Shown here: in pieces, positions 7,680-14,621 of the stretch | Position numbering within the stretch: the stretch's first letter is position 1 | Layout: the number at the start of each line of letters is the position of its first letter | The notes under the pieces: model-generated | The model's database searches: none | Told to the model about the DNA's origin: nothing | What the model saw: only the letters and a program-made list of their open reading frames with translations | Made by a program: the position numbers and the translations under genes | Origin: JBFGJY01 sp041576975 | Lineage (GTDB): Bacteria; Pseudomonadota; Gammaproteobacteria; UBA4575 | Direction: 5' to 3' | Assembly (NCBI GenBank): GCA_041576975.1 | Contig: JBFGJY010000050.1 | Location: forward strand, 1 to 18,175 | DNA length: 18,175 nucleotides

Positions 7680-7756
7680 TGGTGGCTATGGTCAGACTTG
7701 AACTGACGACCCCAGCATTATGAATGCTGTGCTCTAACCAACTGAGCTACATAGCC
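7680..7756 (-). tRNA. tRNA-Met (CAT), elongator type
   Basis: Read on the minus strand, a 77-base cloverleaf is complete. The acceptor GGCTATG pairs with CATAGCC, the D arm holds AGCTCAGTTGGTTAGAGC, the anticodon stem CAGCA/TGCTG encloses loop TTCATAA (anticodon CAT), and the T arm carries TTCAAGT. Discriminator A and the CCA end are encoded. The body closely resembles E. coli elongator tRNA-Met, including a Met-type acceptor that does not fit the initiator. An Ile2 (lysidine) tRNA also has CAT in DNA but has a different acceptor. It follows ychF by about 56 bases and may be part of the same transcript. Confidence 0.95.
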
Positions 7757-7812
7757 ACATACAGATTGGAGCATGGACCATACTAAAGCGCTCCCAGCAG
7801 TGTCAATTGTAC

Positions 7813-8904
7813 CTAAACATTAAAGCGAAAATGGACTACATCGCCTTCTTGCATAACATAATCTTTACCTTCTAAACGCCATTTACCTTGTTCTTTAGCA
7901 CCTTGTTCACCTTGTGCATCGACGTAGTCTTGGTAACTTACTACCTCGGCTCGAATAAATCCTTTTTCAAAATCTGTATGTATTTTTCCTGCCGCTTGCG
8001 GGGCAGTAGAACCTTGTTGCACGGTCCATGCCCTGGCCTCTTTGGGTCCTGCCGTAAAAAAGGTCTGTAGACTCAATAATTCATAACCAGCACGGATTAC
8101 TTTATGCAAACCTGGCTCATCAAGCCCTAGTTCAACTAAGTATTCTTGCTTATCTTCTTCACTTAATTGCGCAAGTTCCGCCTCTATTTTTGCACATACG
8201 GGAACTACCTTGTTAGATTTTTGCTTAGCATAGTCTTGCAAAATATCTAGATAGGGGTTATTCACAAATCCATCCTCATTCACATTGGCAATATAAAATG
8301 CAGGTTTTCTAGTAATTAAATGTAGTTCGCGAATCAGTGGTGCTTGTTCATCAGTAACTTCAAAACTGTGTGCTAAATTTTCATTCTCTAAATGTTGTTT
8401 AAGTCGGTTATAGACATCAAGTTGTGTTATGGCTACTTTGTTGCCAGATTTTGCAACACGCTGAATTTTGTTAATGACTTTTTCTAAAGTTTCAAGATCA
8501 GCTAAGATTAGTTCTGTACTTATCGTTTCTAAGTCTGACAATGGATCAATTTTTCCTTCTACATGGATAACATTTTCGTCTTCGAAACATCTAACTACAT
8601 GTGCAATGGCATCTGTCTCTCGAATGTGACCAAGAAATTGATTACCTAAGCCCTCACCTTTGGAAGCCCCTGCAACTAAACCAGCGATATCTACAAATTC
8701 AATTGTAGTTGGAATGATTTCTTTAGATTCTGCGATTTGCGCGAGTGTATGAAGACGCGCATCAGGTACCTGCACGATACCCACATTTGGATCTATAGTG
8801 CAAAAAGGATAATTTTCTGCTGCAATTTCCGCAGCGGTAAGCGCATTAAATAATGTTGATTTTCCTACATTTGGCAACCCTACAATCCCACACTTAAATC
8901 CCAC
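7813..8904 (-). CDS. ychF: YchF, redox-regulated ATPase of the Obg-related family
   Basis: Cytosolic P-loop NTPase of the OBG/YchF subfamily (OLA1 in eukaryotes), which prefers ATP and associates with ribosomes. The P-loop is GLPNVGKST (residues ~8-16), followed by NYPFCTIDPNVG (switch I) and DIAGLVAGASKGEGLGNQFL (switch II). The usual guanine-specifying NKxD is replaced by NVNEDG, which fits the family's preference for ATP. A coiled-coil insertion lies around 130-180, and a TGS domain forms the C-terminus. Length (363) equals E. coli YchF. The start is GTG, placed three bases after the pth stop, with AGGA upstream inside the end of pth, so the two genes are almost certainly translationally linked. 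Confidence 0.97.
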   Translation of the reverse strand: MGFKCGIVGLPNVGKSTLFNALTAAEIAAENYPFCTIDPNVGIVQVPDARLHTLAQIAESKEIIPTTIEFVDIAGLVAGASKGEGLGNQFLGHIRETDAIAHVVRCFEDENVIHVEGKIDPLSDLETISTELILADLETLEKVINKIQRVAKSGNKVAITQLDVYNRLKQHLENENLAHSFEVTDEQAPLIRELHLITRKPAFYIANVNEDGFVNNPYLDILQDYAKQKSNKVVPVCAKIEAELAQLSEEDKQEYLVELGLDEPGLHKVIRAGYELLSLQTFFTAGPKEARAWTVQQGSTAPQAAGKIHTDFEKGFIRAEVVSYQDYVDAQGEQGAKEQGKWRLEGKDYVMQEGDVVHFRFNV

Positions 8905-8907
8905 AAC

Positions 8908-9492
8908 TTAATCCTGTGTGTGCAAGTTCTTCATTGCAGCTTCCATATCACCTAAAAGTAAATCATCAAGTGTAGTTAAGGATTTTTCAATGGCACTATC
9001 GATAACTTCACGGTCTTGACTACTAGGCTTCTTCAGAACGTAATCGATCACTTCTTCTTTTCTACCAGGATGCCCAACTCCAAGTCGTAATCGCCAAAAA
9101 TTTTGATCAAGATGCGAAAAAATACTACGTAAACCATTATGCCCACCATGCCCACCTGCCCATTTTATTTTTGCTGCGCCACTTGGCAGATCTATTTCAT
9201 CGTGAGCAACTAATAATTGCTGAGTAGGTAGTTTATAAAAATCTGCAAAGGCACGCAGTGACTCACCACTATTGTTCATATAATTAAGTGGCTTCAATAA
9301 CCAAATCTTTTCACCTTGAAAGGTGAAGTAAGAAACATCAGCTTTAAATTTAGATTCTTGCTTAAAAACAACGCCTTCTCTTTTTGCCACAGCCTCTACA
9401 AACCAAAACCCGGCATTATGCCGGGTTGAATTATGTTTTTCGCCTGGATTACCAAGACCGGCGATAAGACGTATACCGCTTTGTTTAGACAC
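8908..9492 (-). CDS. pth: peptidyl-tRNA hydrolase
   Basis: Cytosolic esterase that cleaves peptidyl-tRNA released from stalled ribosomes so that tRNA is recycled. GLGNPG at residues 12-17 and STRHNAGF at 22-29 include catalytic His25 (His20 in E. coli). LLKPLNYMNNSGES gives the Asn and Met of the active site, HDEIDLPSG holds the catalytic Asp, and GGHGGHNGLRS and RLRLGVGHPG complete the signature. Length (194) matches E. coli Pth. The start is GTG and no strong ribosome site is visible, but rplY ends only 13 bases upstream, so coupled translation is likely. The order rplY-pth-ychF is widely conserved in proteobacteria. Confidence 0.97.
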   Translation of the reverse strand: MSKQSGIRLIAGLGNPGEKHNSTRHNAGFWFVEAVAKREGVVFKQESKFKADVSYFTFQGEKIWLLKPLNYMNNSGESLRAFADFYKLPTQQLLVAHDEIDLPSGAAKIKWAGGHGGHNGLRSIFSHLDQNFWRLRLGVGHPGRKEEVIDYVLKKPSSQDREVIDSAIEKSLTTLDDLLLGDMEAAMKNLHTQD

Positions 9493-9505
9493 GTTTGACT
9501 AACTG

Positions 9506-10198
9506 CTATGAAGAATCGTCTCCTGCGGATTTTTTATCTTCTTCGACTTCAGTTTCTGCAGCTTCTGCTTCTTCTGCAGCTTCTTCAACTGCTTCAGCAA
9601 CTACAGGTTCTTCAGCTGCGCGTTTAGCATGTACAGATACCACCGTATGATCATGCCCTTCACCATATGAGAGCTCGATAATGGTTACACCTTTTGGAAC
9701 TTTTATTTCACTTAAATGAATAGATTCATTTAATTTAAGATCTTGCACATCGATTTCAATGAATTCTGGCAGGTCTTTTGGTAGGCAAGTAATTTCAATT
9801 TCAGATAAATTATGACTGATAACACCGCCTTCAAGCTTAACACCATGGCAGGTGTCTTCATTTACAAAATGAAATGGAACATGCACATTGATTTCAGTAT
9901 CTTCGCGTACGCGTAACAAATCCATATGCAAAACCGTAGGTTTGTATGGATGACGTTGTAATTCGCGCAAAATCACTTTCTGGGGTTTGCCAGCAACATC
10001 GATTGTTAGAATATGAGAATAAAATGCTTCATTTTCCAAATTATGCATTAGGGCAGCGCGTTCAAAAGTAATTGCGGCAGGTTCCTCGCCACCTCCATAA
10101 ATTACTGCAGGCACTTTACCCATATTGCGCAGTTTTCTGCTTGCACTTTTACCACGCTCAATTCGTGGTTCAGCAGTCAATGTAAAATCAAGACTCAT
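9506..10198 (-). CDS. rplY: 50S ribosomal protein L25, long CTC type
   Basis: Ribosomal protein L25, which binds 5S rRNA. This is the long (CTC/TL5) form: an N-terminal L25 domain (about 1-95, with RKLRNMGKVPAVIYGGGEEP and VLHMDLLRV) is joined to a second beta-rich domain (about 100-190, PFHFVNEDTCHGVKLEGGVI). The last ~40 residues are an Ala/Glu-rich low-complexity acidic tail. E. coli has only the ~94-residue first domain; the two-domain form is common in other proteobacteria. The ATG has a good GGAGAA ribosome site seven bases upstream. It lies 65 bases after prs and directly before pth. Confidence 0.96.
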   Translation of the reverse strand: MSLDFTLTAEPRIERGKSASRKLRNMGKVPAVIYGGGEEPAAITFERAALMHNLENEAFYSHILTIDVAGKPQKVILRELQRHPYKPTVLHMDLLRVREDTEINVHVPFHFVNEDTCHGVKLEGGVISHNLSEIEITCLPKDLPEFIEIDVQDLKLNESIHLSEIKVPKGVTIIELSYGEGHDHTVVSVHAKRAAEEPVVAEAVEEAAEEAEAAETEVEEDKKSAGDDSS

Positions 10199-10263
10199 TA
10201 TATTCTCCAGCTATTTTTATCTTTAATTGGACCTTTGTTTAATTTTGAATCAGTAATTCCTAT

Positions 10264-11238
10264 TTAATCCATGTATAAGGTACTAACGGATTCTTCTTGA
10301 TTAATGCGCCGCACTGATTCTGCGATAAGTCCCGAAACCTCTAATTGGCGAATTCGAGAACAAGCCTTGGCTTCATCGCGGAGCGGAATTGTATCAGTTA
10401 CGACCAATTCATCCAGCTTAGAATTTTCAATATTTTCAATTGCCTTGCCTGAGAGTACCGGATGAGTGGCATAGGCATGTACGCTCTCGGCGCCATGTTC
10501 CTTAAGGGCGGTTGCCGCTTGGCATAGCGTCCCTGCGGTATCTACCAAGTCATCGATAATGAAACAGGCCCTGCCTTCCACTTCACCGATGATGTGCATC
10601 ACCTCAGCTTGATTGGTTTTAGGTCGTCGCTTATCGATAATAGCCAAATCGGCATCATCTAAACGTTTGGCCAAAGCCCGCGCTCGTACCACACCTCCCA
10701 CATCAGGCGACACCACAATTAAATTGTGGAGTTTGTGTTTATACACGTCTCCCAACAGCACTGGAGATGCATAAATATTATCAACAGGAATATCGAAAAA
10801 TCCTTGAATCTGGTCTGCATGTAAATCAACCGTAAGTACTCGGTCGGTACCCACACTGGAAATTAAGTTTGCAATCACCTTGGCTGAAATCGGTACGCGA
10901 ATAGAGCGAACACGTCGGTCCTGGCGTGAATAACCAAAATAAGGAATGACTGTTGTAATTCTTTCCGCAGATGAGCGTCTTAACGCATCAACAATAATTA
11001 ACAACTCCATGATATTGTCATTCGTTGGTATACAAGTGGGCTGTACCACAAATACATCTTTACCCCGGACATTTTCCTGAATTTCCACTTGTACTTCGCC
11101 ATCGCTAAATTTACTTATTAATGCCTTACCTAACGGTATGTTTAAGTAATCAACGATGTCTTGCGCAAGTTTAGGATGCGCATTGCCAGTAAATACCATC
11201 AGATTGCCGTCGGCCGGTAAGGTTCTTTCATGGATCAT
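10264..11238 (-). CDS. prs: ribose-phosphate pyrophosphokinase (PRPP synthase)
   Basis: Makes phosphoribosyl pyrophosphate from ribose 5-phosphate and ATP for nucleotide, histidine, tryptophan and NAD synthesis. The class I signatures are present: FSDGEVQVEIQENVRGKD, PYFGYSRQDRR, the flexible TVDLHADQIQGFFDIPVDN loop with its catalytic His, and the PRPP-binding IIDDLVDTAGTL. It has 324 residues against about 315 in E. coli; the extra residues are at the N-terminus, where the family start aligns with MVFTGNAHPKL at Met14. I keep the first ATG because AAAGGTG precedes it and nothing precedes Met14, but this is open. The gene heads prs-rplY-pth-ychF and normally follows ispE and tRNA-Gln; here about 2.4 kb of foreign DNA intervenes, so it must have its own promoter. 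Confidence 0.97.
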   Translation of the reverse strand: MIHERTLPADGNLMVFTGNAHPKLAQDIVDYLNIPLGKALISKFSDGEVQVEIQENVRGKDVFVVQPTCIPTNDNIMELLIIVDALRRSSAERITTVIPYFGYSRQDRRVRSIRVPISAKVIANLISSVGTDRVLTVDLHADQIQGFFDIPVDNIYASPVLLGDVYKHKLHNLIVVSPDVGGVVRARALAKRLDDADLAIIDKRRPKTNQAEVMHIIGEVEGRACFIIDDLVDTAGTLCQAATALKEHGAESVHAYATHPVLSGKAIENIENSKLDELVVTDTIPLRDEAKACSRIRQLEVSGLIAESVRRINQEESVSTLYMD

Positions 11239-11272
11239 AATTATTTTGACACCTTTTGCTTAATTCAAAATC

Positions 11273-11285
11273 TAAATTGGCTGGG
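11273..11285. repeat. degenerate attachment-site copy of the tRNA-Gln 3' end
   Basis: TAAATTGGCTGGG is identical to 13634-13646, which spans the CCA end and acceptor of tRNA-Gln plus the adjoining spacer. Similarity continues beyond the identity: CAGGTTC here against CAGGATTC in the tRNA T arm. Copies of a tRNA 3' end at the far side of an insertion are the classic trace of tyrosine-integrase insertion. Confidence 0.7.
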
Positions 11286-11366
11286 ACAACAGGTTCAGCT
11301 ATCCCATAATAATTTAGAAACAATCATTTATCGGATTTTATAATTTTGCCATGGTGTTCCCATTTA

Positions 11367-11395
11367 AATTTATAACTATTACATAACAGGATCAA
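11367..11395 (-). promoter_or_regulatory. candidate promoter for prs
   Basis: On the minus strand TTGATC is followed after 17 bases by TAAATT, each matching the sigma-70 consensus at four of six positions. An alternative -10, TATAAA, sits two bases closer to the -35. It lies inside the inserted segment, about 130 bases before prs. The match is modest and rests on pattern only. Confidence 0.2.
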
Positions 11396-11398
11396 ATT

Positions 11399-12051
11399 AT
11401 GGGTATCGTATTCAAAACAAGTCGAAATTAGTATAAAGCTACTATTAAGCGCAATGGTCGCCGTTTACAGAAACGATATAAAGATAACGCGTTGCGGAAA
11501 AATGTCACGTTGAACAAGAGAAATATCTTCGTACTTTAGACCCTTAAAACCTTCCGATACCGAAGGAGCAACGACCCACAAAAGAAGAGTTAATGTCTTC
11601 GTTTGATCCTTCTATCTACTATATTGCGGATGATTATATCACCCTAAAAGCCAACCAAACATACATCTTACAAAGGCAACCTTCATACGAGATTTCATCG
11701 TGCTAGAGACCATTTTAAAAAAGAACGTCTCTCTTATTTCACACCAAGCACCATGACTCAGCATGTCTATCAACGAGTTGGTCAAGAAATGCCTGTGTCA
11801 CTGAGGCTCGAAATGAAGTTAGCGTAGTTATCTAAATCTTAGAATTTGCTCGTGCTCATTATGTTGGAAACCTAATCCAATTGAATGATTCTGAAATTCG
11901 CAGCCGCCATGATCAAAAACCTCATAAATATGAGGATTTCTAAAAACTTGCACGCTAAATACGTAATTGTGATTTCGATGCAATTTTAGCCGTCGTCTAA
12001 ATTGATGTTGGTGATTCTGATATAGTATTGAACAAAAAGTTTCCTACTTAG
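11399..12051 (+). pseudogene. decayed gene, probably a tyrosine-type integrase
   Basis: No long frame is open, but coding-like stretches appear in changing frames and in order. The first is MGIVFKTSRN, a stop, then YKATIKRNGRRLQKRYKD, like the arm-binding start of phage and island integrases. Next are EQRPTKEELM and FDPSIYYIADDYITLKANQ, then HFKKERLSYFTPSTMTQHV. The last is EVSVVI, a stop, ILEFARAHYVGNLIQ and DSEIRSRHDQKPHKYEDF, like the core-binding helices. Several in-frame stops and at least two frame changes show it is dead. I do not see the catalytic R-HxxR-Y end, so the family call is by N-terminal resemblance and by its place between two copies of the tRNA-Gln 3' end. AGGA lies before the ATG. 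Confidence 0.5.
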
Positions 12052-12263
12052 ATAATCAGGGCAGGCATATCAATTTAATCTATTTGATTGGTGAGGAGAG
12101 GTTGGTGCCAACGATAGGGTCGAACCTAACTCGCTGATTGCAAACCTGAATGAGCTAATTAATTACAAGTAATCACAACATATAACAATAAACTATTCAT
12201 ACGTTTATTAAATGAGGACTAAACAGTTCAGTGAATAAGTAGAACGCAATAAGGAGTGAGTAC
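12052..12263. other. spacer before the island cargo genes
   Basis: This stretch carries no gene that I recognise. AATAAAC (12187-12193) and GTTTATT (12203-12209) form a seven-base inverted repeat with a nine-base loop, about 55 bases ahead of the next ATG, and could be an operator. The stretch near 12108-12135 resembles a broken T arm of a tRNA but has no matching acceptor strand. Confidence 0.35.
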
Positions 12264-12749
12264 ATGAATTTGAAATGTAAATCTTTTTGTATAGTAATGG
12301 CATTGGTGATGGTATTGTCTAGCTTTGTAATGGCGCAGACAAGCCCGTCAGACAATATGCAGTTTGTCATTGAAAAAATTCGGGCCGATAAGAAGCTACT
12401 CATTGCAGAAAATATGCAGCTCACTGAAGATGAGGCAAAAGCATTTTGGCCAATTTATGAGAACTACCAACATGAGTTATTTCTTCTTCGTGCGCGGACG
12501 AAGAAGCTAATCGAGGACTATGCGGAAGCTTACGATGACATGGACAATAAAACCGCAAAGATGCTTCTCGATGAGTATGTGACCATCGAGGATTTAAAGC
12601 TGAAACTACGCAGTGTCTATCTTCCGAAGTTCCGCGCGGTTCTGTCGGACATTAAAGTAGTACGCTACTACCAGCTCGAAAATAAGATCAATACAGCATT
12701 GATGTATGAAATTGGTGCCCAAGTCCCACTCATAAAGGGTCCAAAGTAG
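12264..12749 (+). CDS. exported helical protein of unknown function
   Basis: Probable periplasmic protein of 161 residues. The signal peptide has Lys at 4 and 6, a hydrophobic core (IVMALVMVLSSFVMA) and an AQ cleavage near residue 24. The mature protein is almost wholly helical and charged. NMQLTEDEAKAFWPIYENYQ resembles a family of short proteobacterial exported proteins with an 'LTxxEAxAFWPxYxxYQ' pattern, distantly like the LTxxQ helices of Spy and CpxP. I know no proven function; a chaperone-like or envelope-stress role is conjecture. AAGGAG precedes the ATG. It forms a pair with the YSC84 gene 20 bases downstream. It lies inside the tRNA-Gln insertion, and its codons use G and C more freely than the genes to the left. 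Confidence 0.8.
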   Translation: MNLKCKSFCIVMALVMVLSSFVMAQTSPSDNMQFVIEKIRADKKLLIAENMQLTEDEAKAFWPIYENYQHELFLLRARTKKLIEDYAEAYDDMDNKTAKMLLDEYVTIEDLKLKLRSVYLPKFRAVLSDIKVVRYYQLENKINTALMYEIGAQVPLIKGPK

Positions 12750-12769
12750 CTATTCGAAGAGGAGTTTAA

Positions 12770-13333
12770 ATGATGAAATATACCAATTTTAATTTATTTT
12801 CTATTATGCTGGTGGCTTTAGTTAGTACGCCGAATCTTATTATCAATTCAGCAAATGCTGCCAGCGCAGAAGAAATTGATCGCAAGGCAAAACTAGCATT
12901 AGAACAGCTGTACGCAGAATCCCCATCAGCTAAAGCTATGGGTCATAAGGCAAAAGCAATTCTTGTCTTTCCGAGTATTATCAAAGGAGGATTTATTATT
13001 GGGGGCCAATATGGAGAGGGCGCACTTTTTAAAGAAGGGAAAGTAAGCGGTTACTACAGTACTGTGCAAGCGTCCTATGGTCTGCAGATCGGAGCACAGA
13101 AATATGGATACGCCTTATTCTTGATGTCAGATTCTACCGTGGATTACTTTAACCGCAGCAACGGATGGGAAGCAGGGGTCGGACCAACCATTACGGTAGT
13201 CGACAAGGCTGCAGCAGGTTCAGCAACCTCGACAACCCTGCAATCAGATATCTATGCATTTTTCTTCAGCCAAAAGGGATTGATGGGTGGCTTAGGCATA
13301 CAAGGCACAAAAATAAGTAAATTAAAAAAATAA
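12770..13333 (+). CDS. YSC84/SYLF-domain exported protein
   Basis: Protein of 187 residues with a signal peptide (hydrophobic FSIMLVALVS segment, ANA-AS cleavage near residue 31) followed by a SYLF (YSC84) domain. The eukaryotic version binds phosphoinositides and actin; the bacterial exported versions are of unknown role, presumably lipid-binding in the envelope. Domain marks are KAKAILVFPSIIKGGFIIGG (~63-82), the Gly-rich YGEGALF, YYSTVQASYGLQIGAQKYGY and a final SQKGLMGGLGIQGTKI, as usual for the fold. The ATG-ATG start is preceded by GAGGAG. Only 20 bases separate it from the upstream exported-protein gene, so they are probably one operon and the surviving cargo of the inserted element. 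Confidence 0.9.
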   Translation: MMKYTNFNLFSIMLVALVSTPNLIINSANAASAEEIDRKAKLALEQLYAESPSAKAMGHKAKAILVFPSIIKGGFIIGGQYGEGALFKEGKVSGYYSTVQASYGLQIGAQKYGYALFLMSDSTVDYFNRSNGWEAGVGPTITVVDKAAAGSATSTTLQSDIYAFFFSQKGLMGGLGIQGTKISKLKK

Positions 13334-13638
13334 GAACTGCATGGTTTAAAGAACAGCAAAAACAATTTTTAAGACCACAAGGAGGTTTTCTCGTTTTATT
13401 AATTTGGTTTTTAAGTGGCTTGAGGGTAATTTCAAGTTTAGTTTAATAACTTGGAGTCCAACTTGTGTTTGCACTCACTCACCCCGGTAAAATCGAATCC
13501 TATTGGTAAGATCGAGTGGCAACATATGCTAACAACGGAAAACAGTACCTATAAAAACAGGTACTTACAGCTAACTGGTGCTAACTTCTATATGTGATTA
13601 TTTTTTTGTTGAAGACGGTCAGTTTTTGACCAATAAAT
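13334..13638. other. spacer between YSC84 gene and tRNA-Gln with repeats
   Basis: No gene is visible. Structure includes CAAGTT/AACTTG (13433-13438 and 13448-13453), a seven-base stem AGTACCT/AGGTACT (13544-13550 and 13559-13565) around an eight-base loop, and GCTAAC three times (13528, 13570, 13580). No hairpin is followed by a T-run, so I call no terminator. Closeness to the tRNA attachment site makes recombinase arm sites a possibility. Confidence 0.4.
13544..13565. repeat. 7-bp inverted repeat (AGTACCT/AGGTACT)
   Basis: Perfect seven-base stem with loop ATAAAAAC, flanked by GCTAAC hexamers on both sides, about 75 bases from the tRNA-Gln 3' end. Function unknown. Confidence 0.45.
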
Positions 13639-13646
13639 TGGCTGGG
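13634..13646. repeat. attachment-site copy at the tRNA-Gln 3' end
   Basis: Partner of the identical 13 bases at 11273-11285. This copy covers the discriminator, CCA and last acceptor bases of the intact tRNA-Gln plus five bases of flank, so insertion here kept the tRNA functional. Confidence 0.7.
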
Positions 13647-13713
13647 CCGGCAGGATTCGAACCTGCGAATGCTGGGATCAAAACCCAGTGCCTTACCACT
13701 TGGCGACGGCCCA
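13639..13713 (-). tRNA. tRNA-Gln (TTG)
   Basis: Minus-strand cloverleaf of 75 bases. Acceptor TGGGCCG pairs with CGGCCCA, the D arm is CGCCAAGTGGTAAGGC, the anticodon stem CTGGG/CCCAG holds loop TTTTGAT (anticodon TTG), and the T arm GCAGG-TTCGAAT-CCTGC is perfect. Discriminator G and encoded CCA follow. It strongly resembles E. coli tRNA-Gln. It lies 22 bases after the ispE stop, so it is probably cut from the lolB-ispE transcript. Confidence 0.96.
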
Positions 13714-13735
13714 AATATTTTGCGCTGAACTATAT

Positions 13736-14602
13736 TTAATTATACTCATATAGCGAACATACAGGTGAGCGATTCAAACCTTTTGCTACGTATGCAATCC
13801 ATTCATGCGGACAACTTGCTGCAATATCTTCAGCCTGTTGCTGAGACGCGCATACTGCAAACAACGCACTACCCGAACCAGTAAGTCTGGCTGAAGAATA
13901 CTGATTTAACCATTGAAACGCGCGCTCTACTTCTGGCTGCCGACGGCGGGCAATGGGTTCAAATACATTTCGCGTACGTTGCTGCGTAAAGTCGCGTATT
14001 TTGATGGGCGTACAATTGCGTGTCAAATCAGGATCCGCAAACATTTGCTTGGTATCTAAATGCACATTGGGAAATACCACAACATGCCAAGGCTCGGGTA
14101 ATTTTATAGGCCTCAAGAGCTCACCAGTTCCTTCTGCCCAACTTGCCACACCACGAATAAACACTGGAACATCTGCCCCAAGCAATCTACCTAACTTCTC
14201 GAGCTCCTCTACTTCTAAACCACACCTCCAAATTTGATTGAGGGCCAGTAAGGTTGTGGCAGCATTCGAACTTCCTCCACCTAATCCCGCACCCATAGGT
14301 ATCACTTTTTTCAGTTTAATATTTATACCTTGTTTAATGGAACAAGTTTTCTGCAAAAGTTTAGCAGCTCGTATTGATAAATCGTTGTCTTGTGAAATTT
14401 TACTGTTTGAATTTTCGCGCTGTATGTCACTATCTTTTCGAGCAATGAACTGCAACTGATCACATATATCAATAAATTGTATTACGCTTTGTAATAAATG
14501 ATACCCATCTTCTCGCTGGCCAAGGATATGTAAAAAAAGGTTTAATTTTGCAGGAGCAGGCCAGATTTGTGTGACTAAATTTACAGTGTTTATTTTATTC
14601 AA
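13736..14602 (-). CDS. ispE: 4-diphosphocytidyl-2-C-methyl-D-erythritol kinase
   Basis: GHMP-superfamily kinase that phosphorylates CDP-methylerythritol in the MEP route to isoprenoid precursors. Substrate-site WPAPAKLNLFLHILGQREDGYH lies at about 14-35. The ATP loop VIPMGAGLGGGSSNAA is the GHMP signature, LLGADVPVFIRG holds the catalytic Asp, and ARLTGSGSALFA is the third GHMP motif. The 288 residues match the usual ~285. The annotated start is a TTG with no good ribosome site, and the conserved region opens only at residue 14, so the true start may vary by a few codons. It follows lolB by 19 bases and precedes tRNA-Gln, the usual proteobacterial order. Confidence 0.96.
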   Translation of the reverse strand: MNKINTVNLVTQIWPAPAKLNLFLHILGQREDGYHLLQSVIQFIDICDQLQFIARKDSDIQRENSNSKISQDNDLSIRAAKLLQKTCSIKQGINIKLKKVIPMGAGLGGGSSNAATTLLALNQIWRCGLEVEELEKLGRLLGADVPVFIRGVASWAEGTGELLRPIKLPEPWHVVVFPNVHLDTKQMFADPDLTRNCTPIKIRDFTQQRTRNVFEPIARRRQPEVERAFQWLNQYSSARLTGSGSALFAVCASQQQAEDIAASCPHEWIAYVAKGLNRSPVCSLYEYN

Positions 14603-14621
14603 TGTAAAAATGGTTATTTAA

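Noticed and set aside
6240..7680. Accessory pocket next to tRNA-Met as an integrated island with an att repeat
   Set aside because: I looked for a second copy of the tRNA-Met 3' end to the left and found none, and no integrase is present, so only the abrupt junction supports it.
9530..9600. Repetitive CTTCTGCAGCTTCTTC stretch as a DNA repeat
   Set aside because: It is the coding sequence of the Ala/Glu-rich acidic tail of L25, so low codon diversity explains it.
12108..12135. Possible tRNA gene or second att site (TGGTGCCAACG...GGGTCGAACCT)
   Set aside because: It resembles a tRNA T arm read on the minus strand, but the loop is one base short, and no matching acceptor 5' strand (CGTTGGC) is found at the expected distance.
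13617..13631. GGTCA/TGACC hairpin as terminator of tRNA-Gln
   Set aside because: The stem is only five bases and in the tRNA's reading direction the following tract is A-rich, not T-rich.
13953..14237. Open frames antisense to ispE and similar frames opposite other genes
   Set aside because: They lie opposite well-identified genes, lack ribosome sites and resemble no protein.
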